Below, piece after piece: positions 1 to 8,788 of a stretch of 45,718 nucleotides of DNA. Source of the stretch: Limousia pullorum. GTDB lineage: Bacteria; Bacillota; Clostridia; Oscillospirales; Acutalibacteraceae. The notes below the pieces were generated by a model, which worked only from the letters and a program-made list of their open reading frames with translations, did no database searches and was not told where the DNA came from. Made by a program: the position numbers and the translations under genes. Where the stretch lies: NCBI GenBank assembly GCA_018714545.1, contig DVNG01000110.1, forward strand, positions 1 to 45,718, read 5' to 3'. Each line of letters begins with the position of its first letter. Position 1 is the first letter of the stretch.

Positions 1-250
1 CAATATCCAAAGGTATATTTTCCGCCTTAGCTTCGTATTCAACAGGTTCGGGGATTAAAATTTCCACTTCGTCCCCTGTTTTTATCTTATAGTTTTTAGC
101 TGCGCTTTTTTTGTTTACAGTAACTTTTCCGTCTTCAAGAAGCAGTACCGCCGCAGACCTTGTCAAATCTTCAACCATATCTGCAAGGTATTTATCAAGT
201 CTTGTGCCTGCTTCTGTTTCGCCGGCAGTAAAATTCAAAACTCTGTCCAT
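1..250 (-). CDS. RluA/RluD-family pseudouridine synthase, N-terminal part
   Basis: This is the first 83 codons of a gene that runs off the left edge. The N-terminus reads as an S4 RNA-binding domain (TRLDKYLADMVEDLTRSA, then a VTVNKK turn and a KTGDEVEIL strand), which is how RluD-type 23S rRNA pseudouridine synthases begin. The catalytic domain is outside the window, so the subfamily cannot be fixed. The ATG at 250-248 is preceded by AAGG at a 7-base spacing, overlapping the lspA stop, and lies 9 bases after lspA. The lspA-rluD pairing is common in Firmicutes and supports the call. A different S4-domain protein is less likely. Confidence 0.82.
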   Translation of the reverse strand, partial: MDRVLNFTAGETEAGTRLDKYLADMVEDLTRSAAVLLLEDGKVTVNKKSAAKNYKIKTGDEVEILIPEPVEYEAKAENIPLDI

Positions 251-259
251 TTTATAACC

Positions 260-751
260 TTACTTTTCAATTTTTTCTCTGTTTTCCAGTTTCTTTTCCG
301 ATTTAAAAAAGTCTGAGAAAAACAATACGTAAACTGCAAACAAAACCGCTCCGAAAACAACACAGTAGTCGGCAAAATTACAGATAGGCGGGAAAAATGA
401 GAGTCTGAAATAATCTATAACATATCCGTAAAGAATACGGTCTATCATGTTTCCTATTCCTCCGCCGATAATCAGCGCAATGGAAATATAGTAGAGCTTT
501 TTCTCGTTCTTATTTCTGAACAAAAGATACACCATAACCACCATCGCTATTGCGGTAAAGATAACAAATATCCATCTTGCGCCCTCAAACATACCGAAGG
601 ACATTCCTGTGTTTTCATAATATACAAGGTCTATAAGATTATCTATAACACTGACTGCACCTACAGGCTGTAAGTAAGCCACAACAAAATACTTTATAAG
701 TTGGTCTGCCGCTACAAGCAAAGCCGCCAAACCAAGGGCTATAATTGCCAA
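260..751 (-). CDS. lspA: lipoprotein signal peptidase (signal peptidase II)
   Basis: This integral membrane aspartyl protease removes the signal peptide from diacylglyceryl-modified prolipoproteins. The 163-residue length is normal. An N-terminal hydrophobic segment is followed by the NTGMSFG box, two central membrane segments, the conserved GGGIGNMIDRILYG block carrying the first catalytic Asp, and NFADYC carrying the second. The last helix ends in a Lys/Glu-rich cytoplasmic tail. The start is a TTG about 8 bases behind GAGG. It follows a terminator that isolates it from ileS, and it probably forms a two-gene unit with the pseudouridine synthase. ApbE at 40692-41756 carries a lipobox and is a likely substrate. 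Confidence 0.95.
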   Translation of the reverse strand: MAIIALGLAALLVAADQLIKYFVVAYLQPVGAVSVIDNLIDLVYYENTGMSFGMFEGARWIFVIFTAIAMVVMVYLLFRNKNEKKLYYISIALIIGGGIGNMIDRILYGYVIDYFRLSFFPPICNFADYCVVFGAVLFAVYVLFFSDFFKSEKKLENREKIEK

Positions 752-784
752 TCACAACACCTCTTTTAGCTTTTATATTATAAG

Positions 785-813
785 AAAAGCGGTGTGTTAT
801 CCACGCCGCTTTT
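785..813 (-). terminator. intrinsic terminator after ileS
   Basis: The arms AAAAGCGG (785-792) and CCGCTTTT (806-813) pair across a 13-base loop. On the minus strand the stem is followed by a T-rich stretch. It lies 9 bases past the ileS stop codon and before lspA, so it should end the ileS transcript. Confidence 0.8.
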
Positions 814-821
814 CACAATTA

Positions 822-3590
822 TTATTTCAAAATTTCAGCACAACGTGCGCAAAGTGTAGGATGCTCACTGTTCTGACCTACAGTATCACTGTAAACCCAG
901 CAGCGTTCGCACTTCTCACCCTCTGCCTTTTCAACAACTACATTGATTTCGTCGCTGTCGCCCTTAACAAGTTCTACCTTTGAAACAATGAATACAGCAG
1001 TAAGTTCACCGAGAACGGAATTAACAAACTCATAGTTATCACCGCCGCAGGTAAGAACGATTTTTGATTCAAGAGAGCTTTTGATAAGCTTGTTCTTAAC
1101 TGCAACCTCGATTGACTTCTTAACAAGGTCACGGAGTTCGTGAATTCTGTCCCAACGAGCCATAAACTCAGCATCGATATCAACGTCAACCTTTGCAGGC
1201 ATCTCGTTAAAGAGGACACATTCCTTATCGCAGTCGCTGCCGTGTGGCATATATCTCCAGATTTCATCTGATGTATATGCAAGGATTGGGCTGATCATTC
1301 TTGTCATAGCGTCAAGGATCATATAAATTGTTGTCTGAGCAGCTCTTCTGCTTGCGCTGTCTGCTTTTTCTGTGTAAAGTCTGTCCTTCAAAACATCAAG
1401 ATAGAAGTTAGACATATCAACAACGCAGAAGTTGTGAATGCTATGATATACCTGATGGAACTCATAAGCATCATAACCTGCTCTTACCTTGTCGTTAAGC
1501 TCGTTGAGCTTTGCAATAGCCCATTTATCAATTGGGTACAAGCCCTCAACATCAACCATATCTGTATCAGGGTTAAAGTCGTTAAGGTTACCCAGAATAT
1601 ATCTTGCAGTATTTCTAATCTTTCTGTAAGCTTCAGAAAGCTGTTTGAGGATATCTTTTGAAATACGGATATCTGCATGGTAGTCGGAAGAAGCAACCCA
1701 AAGTCTGAGTACATCTGCGCCGTACTGCTCAACAATCTCCTGTGGGTCGATACCGTTTCCGAGAGACTTACTCATCTTTCTTCCTTCACCGTCAACAACC
1801 CATCCGTGTGTAAGAACTGCCTTATAAGGAGCTGTTCCCTTTGTTGCAACGGAAGTGAGAAGTGATGACTGGAACCAGCCTCTGTACTGGTCTGCACCCT
1901 CAAGATACAAATCAGCAGGCCACTTGAGATAATCTCTCTGCTCCAAAACAGCAGCGTGTGAAGAACCACTGTCAAACCATACGTCCATGATATCCTGTTC
2001 TTTGTTAAAGTGTGTGCCTCCGCACTTAGGACACTTTGTACCCTCAGGCAAAATCTCAGAAGCGTCGTATTTAAACCAAGCGTCTGAACCTTCTTTTCTG
2101 AAAAGGTCTGCTACTGCCATCATGGCATCTCTGTCAATATAAGGCTCGCCGCAGTCCTTGCAGAAGAAGATTGGAATAGGAACACCCCATTTACGCTGAC
2201 GGGAAATACACCAGTCTTTACGCTCCTTAACCATTGATGTAATTCTGTCTTTACCCCAACCAGGAATCCATTCAACCTCGTTGATAGCCTTTACAGCTTC
2301 GTCCTTAAAGTCTTCAACAGAGCAGAACCATTGGTCTGTTGCTCTGAAAAGAACAGGATTCTTACATCTCCAGCAGTGAGGATACTGGTGGATAATCTTT
2401 TTGAGAGCAAACAATGCGCCAATGCTGTCAAGATGCTGTGCAATAGGCTTATTTGCATCTCCTGTAAGCAAGCCTGCAAACTGACCTGCTTCCTCAGTGA
2501 GTCTGCCGTCAGCATCAACAGGAACTACGATCGGAATTTCAGGATAATTTTTGCATACATCATAGTCCTCAACACCATGGCCAGGAGCTGTATGAACGCA
2601 GCCTGTACCGCTTTCCAAAGTAACGTGGTCGCCCACGATTACAAGGGATTCTCTGTCGAGGAAAGGATGCTGAGCCTTCATGTATTCAAACTCAATACCC
2701 TTCATTGTGCCTACAACTTCGTAATCCTCTTTGCCGGCTTCCTTCATTGCATCAGCAGCAAGTGCTTCTGCCATAATATAGTATTCATCACCGCATTTGA
2801 TGATGGAATAATCAAAATCAGGTCCAAGGCAAATTGCAACGTTACCAGGAAGTGTCCATGTAGTTGTTGTCCAAATTACAAAATAGCACTTCTCAGGTTC
2901 AATTCCCAAAGCCTTGAGCTTGCCCTGGTCATCATTAACCTTAAATTTTACGTAGATAGAGTGACATGGGTCTTCTGCGTACTCGATTTCTGCTTCTGCA
3001 AGAGCTGTCTTACAGTCAGGGCACCAGTAAACAGGCTTCAAGCCCTTGTAGATGTAACCCTTGCAAGCCATCTCTGCAAAAATTTCAATCTGTTTTGCCT
3101 CAAACTCAGGAAGAAGAGTGATATAAGGATTATCCCACTCGCCTATAACGCCAAGACGTTTAAACTGATTTCTCTGGTCATCAAGATATCCCAAAGCAAA
3201 CTCACGGCAAATCTTTCTTATCTCCAGCTCGGAAATTGTTGTTGAATTTTCAACGCCTGCTTTTGCTCTTGCTTTAAGCTCTGTAGGAAGTCCGTGTGTA
3301 TCCCAACCCGGCACATAAGGTGACTTAAAGCCTGACATATTCTTGTATCTTACAATAATATCCTTTAATACCTTGTTAAGTGATGTTCCAAGATGGATAT
3401 TGCCGTTTGCATAAGGAGGGCCGTCGTGCAAAACGAACAAAGGCTTACCCTCGTTTTTCTCCATCAGTTTTTCATAAATTTTTTCCTGCTCCCAACGCTT
3501 CAAAGTTTCCGGCTCGCTTTTTGGAAGTCCAGCTCGCATAGGAAACTCAGTCTTCGGAAGATTGAGCGTTGCATTATAATCCTGTGGCAT
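822..3590 (-). CDS. ileS: isoleucyl-tRNA synthetase
   Basis: This cytoplasmic class I synthetase charges tRNA-Ile. At 922 residues it has the full domain set. The HIGH-type signature is PPYANGNIHLGTS near residue 60. The CP1 editing domain follows, with GTGCVHTAPGHGVEDY, then SRQRKWGVPIPI, and the KMSKSLGNG loop near residue 600. The C-terminus carries a zinc finger (CERCWVYSD ... CARC), which is typical of bacterial-type IleRS. GGAGAG stands about 9 bases before the ATG. A TATAAT-like box at 3664-3669 may be the -10 of its promoter, but no good -35 is visible. I found no T-box antiterminator in the 115-bp leader, unlike many Firmicute ileS genes. Confidence 0.98.
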   Translation of the reverse strand: MPQDYNATLNLPKTEFPMRAGLPKSEPETLKRWEQEKIYEKLMEKNEGKPLFVLHDGPPYANGNIHLGTSLNKVLKDIIVRYKNMSGFKSPYVPGWDTHGLPTELKARAKAGVENSTTISELEIRKICREFALGYLDDQRNQFKRLGVIGEWDNPYITLLPEFEAKQIEIFAEMACKGYIYKGLKPVYWCPDCKTALAEAEIEYAEDPCHSIYVKFKVNDDQGKLKALGIEPEKCYFVIWTTTTWTLPGNVAICLGPDFDYSIIKCGDEYYIMAEALAADAMKEAGKEDYEVVGTMKGIEFEYMKAQHPFLDRESLVIVGDHVTLESGTGCVHTAPGHGVEDYDVCKNYPEIPIVVPVDADGRLTEEAGQFAGLLTGDANKPIAQHLDSIGALFALKKIIHQYPHCWRCKNPVLFRATDQWFCSVEDFKDEAVKAINEVEWIPGWGKDRITSMVKERKDWCISRQRKWGVPIPIFFCKDCGEPYIDRDAMMAVADLFRKEGSDAWFKYDASEILPEGTKCPKCGGTHFNKEQDIMDVWFDSGSSHAAVLEQRDYLKWPADLYLEGADQYRGWFQSSLLTSVATKGTAPYKAVLTHGWVVDGEGRKMSKSLGNGIDPQEIVEQYGADVLRLWVASSDYHADIRISKDILKQLSEAYRKIRNTARYILGNLNDFNPDTDMVDVEGLYPIDKWAIAKLNELNDKVRAGYDAYEFHQVYHSIHNFCVVDMSNFYLDVLKDRLYTEKADSASRRAAQTTIYMILDAMTRMISPILAYTSDEIWRYMPHGSDCDKECVLFNEMPAKVDVDIDAEFMARWDRIHELRDLVKKSIEVAVKNKLIKSSLESKIVLTCGGDNYEFVNSVLGELTAVFIVSKVELVKGDSDEINVVVEKAEGEKCERCWVYSDTVGQNSEHPTLCARCAEILK

Positions 3591-3705
3591 ACCAATAATC
3601 TCTCCAAACCTATTTAAATCAATTCATCGCCAAAACTGCAAAACTGCAATCCGGCTCTGTAAAATTATATATAAAATAAATATATACTAAATTCAAGTCA
3701 GAATA

Positions 3706-4350
3706 TTACTCCTGAACCTCGTTATTGCCTTCCATTTCATTTTCAGAAGCTTCTGTGATAACCTCTCCCTCAAACTCAACCTCTGAAGGCTGAACATCTG
3801 TCAAAAGTTCTTCTGATGCAGTTTCTGCCTCTTGTTCAACAGGTGCAGTTTCTTCCTCTTTGCTGTCGTAGAGTTTTTCGTTTAACTCCTCAACGTCCTG
3901 CTGTGTAGGAAGTTCGCTTATTACCTCAATATGCTTTTTATACATAGCGAGCACTGCATCTCTCAAATCAGCAGCATCTTTCTCAAGCTTGAGCATCTCA
4001 TCCTTCTTAGCAAGAACAGCTTTGTTTGCGTCCATAACCATAAGCTGAGCACGTGCCTCGGCGTCTTTAATAATTCCTTCTGCTTTTTCATTTGCGTCTT
4101 TAATTGTCTCATCAGAAATTCTCTGAGAAGATATAAGAGCATTTCTTACAATCTCTTCGTCAGCACGATATTTTTCAATTCTGTTTGCAAGAATATCCAT
4201 TTTTCTGATAAGGTCGGACTTTTCTCTTTTCATCTGTTCAAAAGTTGCAACTACATCGTCAATGAAGCTGTCAACATCATCGGGATGATAGCCGCCGCCT
4301 CTGTTTGCTTTTCTAAAGCTTATATTCTTGATTTCATCAATAGTAAGCAT
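3706..4350 (-). CDS. divIVA: DivIVA-domain cell division protein
   Basis: DivIVA proteins bind negatively curved membrane at septa and poles and recruit division or growth partners. The N-terminal 60 residues match the family (LTIDEIKNISF, GGGYHPDDVDSFIDDV). A long coiled coil follows to about residue 150, rich in Ala, Glu and Lys. The last 60 residues are strongly acidic and look disordered. The ATG is preceded by CAGGAG. It lies downstream of ylmH and sepF, the usual neighbourhood, but has its own promoter at 4371-4398 and a terminator just upstream. The length, 214 residues, is slightly longer than B. subtilis DivIVA because of the acidic tail. Confidence 0.93.
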   Translation of the reverse strand: MLTIDEIKNISFRKANRGGGYHPDDVDSFIDDVVATFEQMKREKSDLIRKMDILANRIEKYRADEEIVRNALISSQRISDETIKDANEKAEGIIKDAEARAQLMVMDANKAVLAKKDEMLKLEKDAADLRDAVLAMYKKHIEVISELPTQQDVEELNEKLYDSKEEETAPVEQEAETASEELLTDVQPSEVEFEGEVITEASENEMEGNNEVQE

Positions 4351-4370
4351 CTAAACGCACTCCTGTCGTA

Positions 4371-4398
4371 ATTTTATTTTATGTCACAACAAAGTCAA
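4371..4398 (-). promoter_or_regulatory. sigma-A-type promoter of divIVA
   Basis: On the minus strand TTGACT (4398-4393) and TAAAAT (4376-4371) are separated by 16 bases. The start point would fall about 10 bases before the divIVA Shine-Dalgarno, giving a very short leader. Confidence 0.6.
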
Positions 4399-4414
4399 CA
4401 CTATTAGTAATCTG

Positions 4415-4442
4415 AAAAAGGCTGTGTGCTGTCACAACCTTT
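4415..4442 (-). terminator. terminator at the end of the miaB-ylmH operon
   Basis: On the minus strand the stem AAAGGTTGTG/CACAGCCTTT has a six-base loop and one internal mismatch, and is followed by a T run. It separates ylmH from divIVA. A separate promoter-like sequence at 4472-4500 lies between the ylmH stop and this hairpin. Confidence 0.75.
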
Positions 4443-4471
4443 ATTGTAAATATATCTGATACTATTGTCTT

Positions 4472-4500
4472 ATAATATCATATTCCGAAAAGAAAATCAA
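4472..4500 (-). promoter_or_regulatory. possible promoter between ylmH and the terminator
   Basis: On the minus strand TTGATT (4500-4495) and TATTAT (4477-4472) are 17 bases apart. It points straight into the terminator at 4415-4442, so if active it would mostly make an RNA of about 50 bases. It may be a chance match in AT-rich DNA. Confidence 0.35.
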
Positions 4501-4516
4501 ACATAAATAAGCAATT

Positions 4517-5296
4517 TTAAGAGTATTTTTTTACTGAAATCTTAATTCTTCCTTTTTTTGTATTGCCATTTAAGGAATCAATTATAAATTTACCCTTTTT
4601 TCTTACAGTGATTGTATCTCCGCATTTAACCAAAACATCCTGCTTTGAAACTTCACTGCTGTTTATAAACACATTTTTTGAAAAAATCAGCGACGAAGAC
4701 TTGTCACGGCTTAAACCGGTCAAAGCAGAAACCATACAGTCAAGACGCATTGAGCTGACTGTGATGTCAATGTCGATAAATTTGTTTCCTGCCGATATAA
4801 CCGGCGGAATAATTTTACTTATTTTAACACCGACTCTGCCCACCTTATCAATGTTCAGAGAAATATAATCAGCCATATCATCCTTAACAAAAACAACTGC
4901 TCTGCCTTCTGTGACAACTATGTCCCCTATACAATTTCTTTTTATTCCCTGAGCCATAAGCGCACCGAGAAAATCTCTGTGACTAAGCTCAAATTCCTTT
5001 TTATATTCAAAAGTAAGGGGAATTATGGGAAAATCATCTGTACAATCCGAAGGCTCTATATAATCAGGCAGCACCGCAAAAATTTTTCTTTCCGCCTGCT
5101 CATAGCCTCCAAAAAGCACAAAACGAGAAAAAGCATTGCTGTCTGCCGTTTTTACGGCAACATGAATCTCATGCAGATTCAGAAAATCCGAAAAACATGG
5201 ACAACAACGCTTTTCCGATAATGATATTAAATCACATATTTTTGCTGATAGGATGGAATCCTCATCAGAAAAAGCATCACCTTTTAATTTTTTCAT
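4517..5296 (-). CDS. ylmH: YlmH-type S4 RNA-binding protein
   Basis: YlmH homologues sit in the division cluster of Gram-positive bacteria and are reported to act on obstructed 50S ribosomes; the exact role here is inferred from family. The N-terminal 170 residues are the YlmH alpha/beta region (GALMAQGIKRNCIGDIVV). An S4 domain follows near residues 185-245 (SSMRLDCMVSALTGLSRDK, then KCGDTITVRKKGKF). I chose the ATG at 5296 because it shares one base with the sepF stop (TGATG), indicating translational coupling; an in-frame TTG lies one codon upstream. It is the last gene of the operon before the terminator. Confidence 0.92.
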   Translation of the reverse strand: MKKLKGDAFSDEDSILSAKICDLISLSEKRCCPCFSDFLNLHEIHVAVKTADSNAFSRFVLFGGYEQAERKIFAVLPDYIEPSDCTDDFPIIPLTFEYKKEFELSHRDFLGALMAQGIKRNCIGDIVVTEGRAVVFVKDDMADYISLNIDKVGRVGVKISKIIPPVISAGNKFIDIDITVSSMRLDCMVSALTGLSRDKSSSLIFSKNVFINSSEVSKQDVLVKCGDTITVRKKGKFIIDSLNGNTKKGRIKISVKKYS

Positions 5297-5802
5297 CAAA
5301 GATACAAGCCGTTATTCTCAAGTTCGTCGAGGAGGTCATCACCTGTAAGCTCAACATTGTTAGGAATAATGATATATGTATTTGCGGCAACCTTCTTTAT
5401 CTGTCCGCCCTTAGCATAAGCAACACCGCTGAGGAAGTCGATAATTCTTCTTGCCATATCCTTGTTTGTGTTTTCAAGGTTAAGAACAACTGTGTGAAGC
5501 TTAATAAGCTCGTCCGCAATAGTTCTTGTCTCTTCACCAAATCTCTCAGGCTTAAAGAGAACAACCTGAAGCTTTGCTGTTGCGCTGAAATTAACCACTT
5601 TATTTCCTCCGTTCATAGAATTGTTAAAGTTTCTTCTCTGATAAGAGTCTCTCTGAGGCTGTCTTTCAACAGGCTCTTCTTCCTCATACTCATCCTCTAT
5701 GTCTTCTTCGTCCTCGTCGTATTCGTTCATATCATCTTCGTACTCGTAATCTTCTTCGTTATCTCCCCAAAGATTCTTTATCTTATTTACTAACCCTGCC
5801 AT
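5296..5802 (-). CDS. sepF: cell division protein SepF
   Basis: SepF is a membrane-associated protein that bundles and anchors FtsZ at the septum. The N-terminus MAGLVNKIKNLWG is the expected amphipathic membrane-binding helix. Residues about 15-60 are a very acidic linker. The C-terminal 85 residues form the SepF core (VVLFKPERFGE, HTVVLNLENTNKDMARRIID, FLSGVAYAKGGQIKK). The start at 5802 is preceded by GGAGG at 8 bases; an in-frame TTG five codons upstream overlaps that site and is rejected. The stop overlaps the ylmH start. Confidence 0.95.
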   Translation of the reverse strand: MAGLVNKIKNLWGDNEEDYEYEDDMNEYDEDEEDIEDEYEEEEPVERQPQRDSYQRRNFNNSMNGGNKVVNFSATAKLQVVLFKPERFGEETRTIADELIKLHTVVLNLENTNKDMARRIIDFLSGVAYAKGGQIKKVAANTYIIIPNNVELTGDDLLDELENNGLYL

Positions 5803-5825
5803 AGAAATTTCCTCCAATGAAATGT

Positions 5826-6542
5826 TTATTGTTTGTACAGGCGTGGACCAAAGAGAGCAGAACCGACTCTAATCATAGTCGCACCCTCCAAAATAGCCTC
5901 ACGGTAATCTGCCGACATACCCATCGACAAAATGTCCATACTTATATTATCTATTTTTTTCGACGATATGTCAATAAAAATATTGTGCATATTCTCGAAA
6001 TATTTTCTGATTTTCTGTGTATTATCACAAATTGGCGGAATTGTCATCAATCCTTTAACATTTATGCCCTCAAAATTAGAAATATTATTTAATAATTCTT
6101 CCAGCATTTCAGGCATAACACCGGATTTATTTTCTTCCTTTCCAATATTTACCTCTACCAAAACATCACAAACCAAGCCGTGCTTAATTGCCTGATTGGA
6201 TACTTCCTGTGCCAATTTTACAGAATCTACCGACTGAATAAGATCGACTTTATCAATTATCTGTCGCACCTTATTGGTCTGAAGATGTCCTATAAACTGC
6301 AATGAACACTTCTCGAGATTGTAATAATCGTATTTTGACAAAAGCTCCTGAACTTTATTTTCACCTATGTGGTCAAGACCAAGTGAAATTGCGTGATTTA
6401 TAACTTCAGGACTTACAGTTTTTGTGGCTGCAAGAAAGGTTATATCGTCGCCGCTTTTTCCAACAGATGCAGCTGCATTCCATATATTTTCCTGAATAGT
6501 TTTAAAATTATATTCCACATCAGTCAATAATTTTTCCGTCAT
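5826..6542 (-). CDS. yggS: PLP-binding YggS/PROSC family protein
   Basis: YggS proteins bind pyridoxal phosphate in a TIM-barrel fold and keep vitamin B6 balanced; no enzyme activity is established. The PLP lysine lies in FLAATKTVSPEVI near residue 40. IGENKVQEL, QFIGHLQTNK, VNIGKEENKSG, SMGMSADYREAI and RVGSALFG follow in family order. The 238-residue length is typical. GGAGG stands 8 bases before the ATG. The start lies within the last 23 bases of the HlyD-like gene, suggesting coupled translation. The gene upstream of sepF is usually this one (ylmE in B. subtilis). Confidence 0.95.
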   Translation of the reverse strand: MTEKLLTDVEYNFKTIQENIWNAAASVGKSGDDITFLAATKTVSPEVINHAISLGLDHIGENKVQELLSKYDYYNLEKCSLQFIGHLQTNKVRQIIDKVDLIQSVDSVKLAQEVSNQAIKHGLVCDVLVEVNIGKEENKSGVMPEMLEELLNNISNFEGINVKGLMTIPPICDNTQKIRKYFENMHNIFIDISSKKIDNISMDILSMGMSADYREAILEGATMIRVGSALFGPRLYKQ

Positions 6543-7809
6543 ATAGATTACCTCCGCTCACAACAATTTGGTCGTACAGTTCTACTGTTTTACCATTATA
6601 TAAAACACCTTCTTCAGGTGATGGATCACAAATAACAAAATCGTTGCCTGCATACAAAATTGAAACCTGCTTAAATATAAGCTTGCTTCCGTATTTTACG
6701 TAAACACCCTGAACGAGTTTCTGCTCTTCAACGGTGTTTCCGCTTTCATCCTCGTAGGTATAGGTTACATAGTCGTTGTGAAGAGCATCTTTGCTGACTC
6801 TGATACCCTCATATGTTTTCAAGCCGATTTGCACTGTTTCAGATCTTATTTTTGAAAGGTCTGAATCCATATAGGAGCACTGCAATATTACAACTCCGTC
6901 AGAATCCTCTGTTTCCTGGTTTACCTTTATAACTTTTGCAGGTATATCTCCGGAAAAAGCATAAGGCATCTTGATTGTAACATTTGTTGAACCGTTTGAA
7001 AGACTGAACGCCTGGTCAGCAGTAACAGGACATACAACATACCAGTTTAAGCTGTGTATTACCTTTCCGATTGCAGAATCAGGTACATTTGCAGCTGTTA
7101 CAACATTATTATAGTCATCAAGCGTCACATTTTCAATGTCGTCATAGCTCAAAATATTTTCATATCCATCGCAGGTTGAAACAAAATAACCTGCATATTC
7201 GCTGGTAATAGTATAAAGACTGTCCGCCGTTTCAGCCTCAAGCCTTTCTTTTTCCTGCTTCAATTCCTCAATTTCAGAATCAAAGTTTTCAACCTTGCCT
7301 GTGAGAATAAGCTTCTGATTTATAAGGTACATAAGTTCAGATACGTTTGTATCCATAGATTTAAAGCTGTTATTATTTAAATCCTCTTGAAACTGTATCA
7401 ATCGTGAGTCAAGCTGGTTATTTACAGAGTCAAGTCCTATCTGAACATTTACGTTTGTCTGATTCAATCTTTCAAAATTTTCTATTTGTGCGTCCAGTTC
7501 TCTGATTTTTTTATGGTTTAGCGCATCTTTTTCTGTTTGAAAGACACTTCCTACCACACCGTTATAACTTATTTTTTCACCGTCATCCACATCGTATGCT
7601 ACAATTCCCTCTCTATTTGAAAGAATATAGTTTTCGTTTCTAACAACATAACCGGTGGTATCGATATAATCTGTCACTTCAATGGAAACTGCGTCCTCTG
7701 TCTGAATAGCACTGGCAGATTTTACAATATATGTAACTATAGCAACCGCCACAAGAAGAATAATTCCTCCTGTGACCAGCATACCTTTTTTCTTTTCAGT
7801 TCTTTTCAC
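6520..7809 (-). CDS. HlyD-like membrane-anchored adaptor protein
   Basis: The architecture matches the membrane-fusion (HlyD) superfamily. A short basic N-terminus and one membrane segment (about residues 10-30) precede an outside domain with a split lipoyl-like region (YVVRNENYILSNREGIVAYD near 55-75), a coiled-coil hairpin near residues 105-200 and a C-terminal beta region. It starts with GTG behind AAAGGAG. HlyD-like genes beside sepF and yggS recur in Clostridia, but no transporter partner is encoded here, so its partner and substrate are unknown. A role in envelope or division-site organisation is only a guess from position. Confidence 0.75.
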   Translation of the reverse strand: MKRTEKKKGMLVTGGIILLVAVAIVTYIVKSASAIQTEDAVSIEVTDYIDTTGYVVRNENYILSNREGIVAYDVDDGEKISYNGVVGSVFQTEKDALNHKKIRELDAQIENFERLNQTNVNVQIGLDSVNNQLDSRLIQFQEDLNNNSFKSMDTNVSELMYLINQKLILTGKVENFDSEIEELKQEKERLEAETADSLYTITSEYAGYFVSTCDGYENILSYDDIENVTLDDYNNVVTAANVPDSAIGKVIHSLNWYVVCPVTADQAFSLSNGSTNVTIKMPYAFSGDIPAKVIKVNQETEDSDGVVILQCSYMDSDLSKIRSETVQIGLKTYEGIRVSKDALHNDYVTYTYEDESGNTVEEQKLVQGVYVKYGSKLIFKQVSILYAGNDFVICDPSPEEGVLYNGKTVELYDQIVVSGGNLYDGKIID

Positions 7810-7822
7810 AGAAATTACTCCT

Positions 7823-8782
7823 TTACTTTTTTACAAGTCCCGCAGAACCGCAGATGTCTGCCGCTTTTTGGAAAACATCTTCAAAATTTCTGCACTCATC
7901 AGTAAGTATCCAATTTATATCCTTGTCCCTTCCAAACCAGGTGAGCTGTCTTTTAGCATAACGCCTTGTTTCCTGTTTAAGATGTTCAACACATTCGTCA
8001 AGGGGTTTCTCACCGTTGAAATACGGAGCCAATTCTTTATAGCCTATAGCCATAACCGCAGTTGCACCGAGAGGTTTTTTAAGCACCTCTCTGGCTTCTT
8101 CCAATAATCCCCGCTCCATCATCAGGTCTACTCTGAGATTTATTCTGTTGTAAAGATTTTGCCTGTCTGCACATTTAAGACCGATTTTAACGGTATCGTA
8201 AGGCAGTTCTTCAGGCAGAGAATTTTTAATTTGTTCTGACATTGTAACTCCGGAGGTTTCATATATCTCCAAAGCTCTTATAACTCTTTTGGGATTTCTC
8301 TCAACTTTAAGCTTTTCATAGCTTTCAAAATCAATTTCTTTCAACCTTTCCAAAAGAGGCTCAATTCCAAATTCTTTGTATTCCTCGTTTAGTTTTTCCC
8401 TAAGCTTAGGGTCAAATTTTTCTTCGGTGAATTTTACACCTTTTAAAAGAGAATCTATGTAAAGGCCTGTTCCTCCGCAGATAATCGGAAGCTTACCTCT
8501 TTTATGAACATCCTCTATAATTTTTCCCGCCTGCTCCACATAATCGGCGACGGAAAAAATTTCAGACGGCGGCAAAAAATCCATAAGATGATGAACAACA
8601 CCGTCTTTTTCCTCTTCATCCGGTTTTGCCGTAGCTATGCTCATTTCCTTGTAAATCTGCATTGAGTCAGCAGATATAACCTCTCCGTCAAAGGCTTTTG
8701 CCAAAGCCACGGCAAGAGCTGTTTTTCCGGAAGCGGTAGGGCCAACAACGGTCAAAACTTTGATTTTATCTTTATCAGACAT
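7823..8782 (-). CDS. miaA: tRNA dimethylallyltransferase MiaA
   Basis: MiaA transfers the dimethylallyl group from DMAPP to N6 of A37 in tRNAs reading codons that begin with U. The P-loop GPTASGKTALA is at residues 14-24 and is followed by the DSMQIYKEM substrate loop. CGGTGLYIDSLLKG, RNPKRVIRALEIYE and the C-terminal QETRRYAKRQLTWFGRD motif follow. The 319 residues are full length. The gene lies 6 bases after mutL. MiaB, which acts on the MiaA product, is encoded five kilobases upstream in the same run, so both steps of ms2i6A synthesis are co-transcribed. Confidence 0.97.
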   Translation of the reverse strand: MSDKDKIKVLTVVGPTASGKTALAVALAKAFDGEVISADSMQIYKEMSIATAKPDEEEKDGVVHHLMDFLPPSEIFSVADYVEQAGKIIEDVHKRGKLPIICGGTGLYIDSLLKGVKFTEEKFDPKLREKLNEEYKEFGIEPLLERLKEIDFESYEKLKVERNPKRVIRALEIYETSGVTMSEQIKNSLPEELPYDTVKIGLKCADRQNLYNRINLRVDLMMERGLLEEAREVLKKPLGATAVMAIGYKELAPYFNGEKPLDECVEHLKQETRRYAKRQLTWFGRDKDINWILTDECRNFEDVFQKAADICGSAGLVKK

Positions 8783-8788
8783 CGGTAA

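Noticed and set aside
2331..3245. Long plus-strand open frame antisense to ileS
   Set aside because: It has no recognisable family, no Shine-Dalgarno and lies wholly opposite a strongly conserved gene; it is a codon-bias shadow.
3631..3650. Short direct repeat CAAAACTGCA/AAACTGCA before ileS
   Set aside because: Only two short copies in an AT-rich leader; no partner structure seen.
3591..3705. T-box riboswitch before ileS
   Set aside because: The leader is only 115 bases and lacks the conserved T-box antiterminator sequence and a terminator helix.
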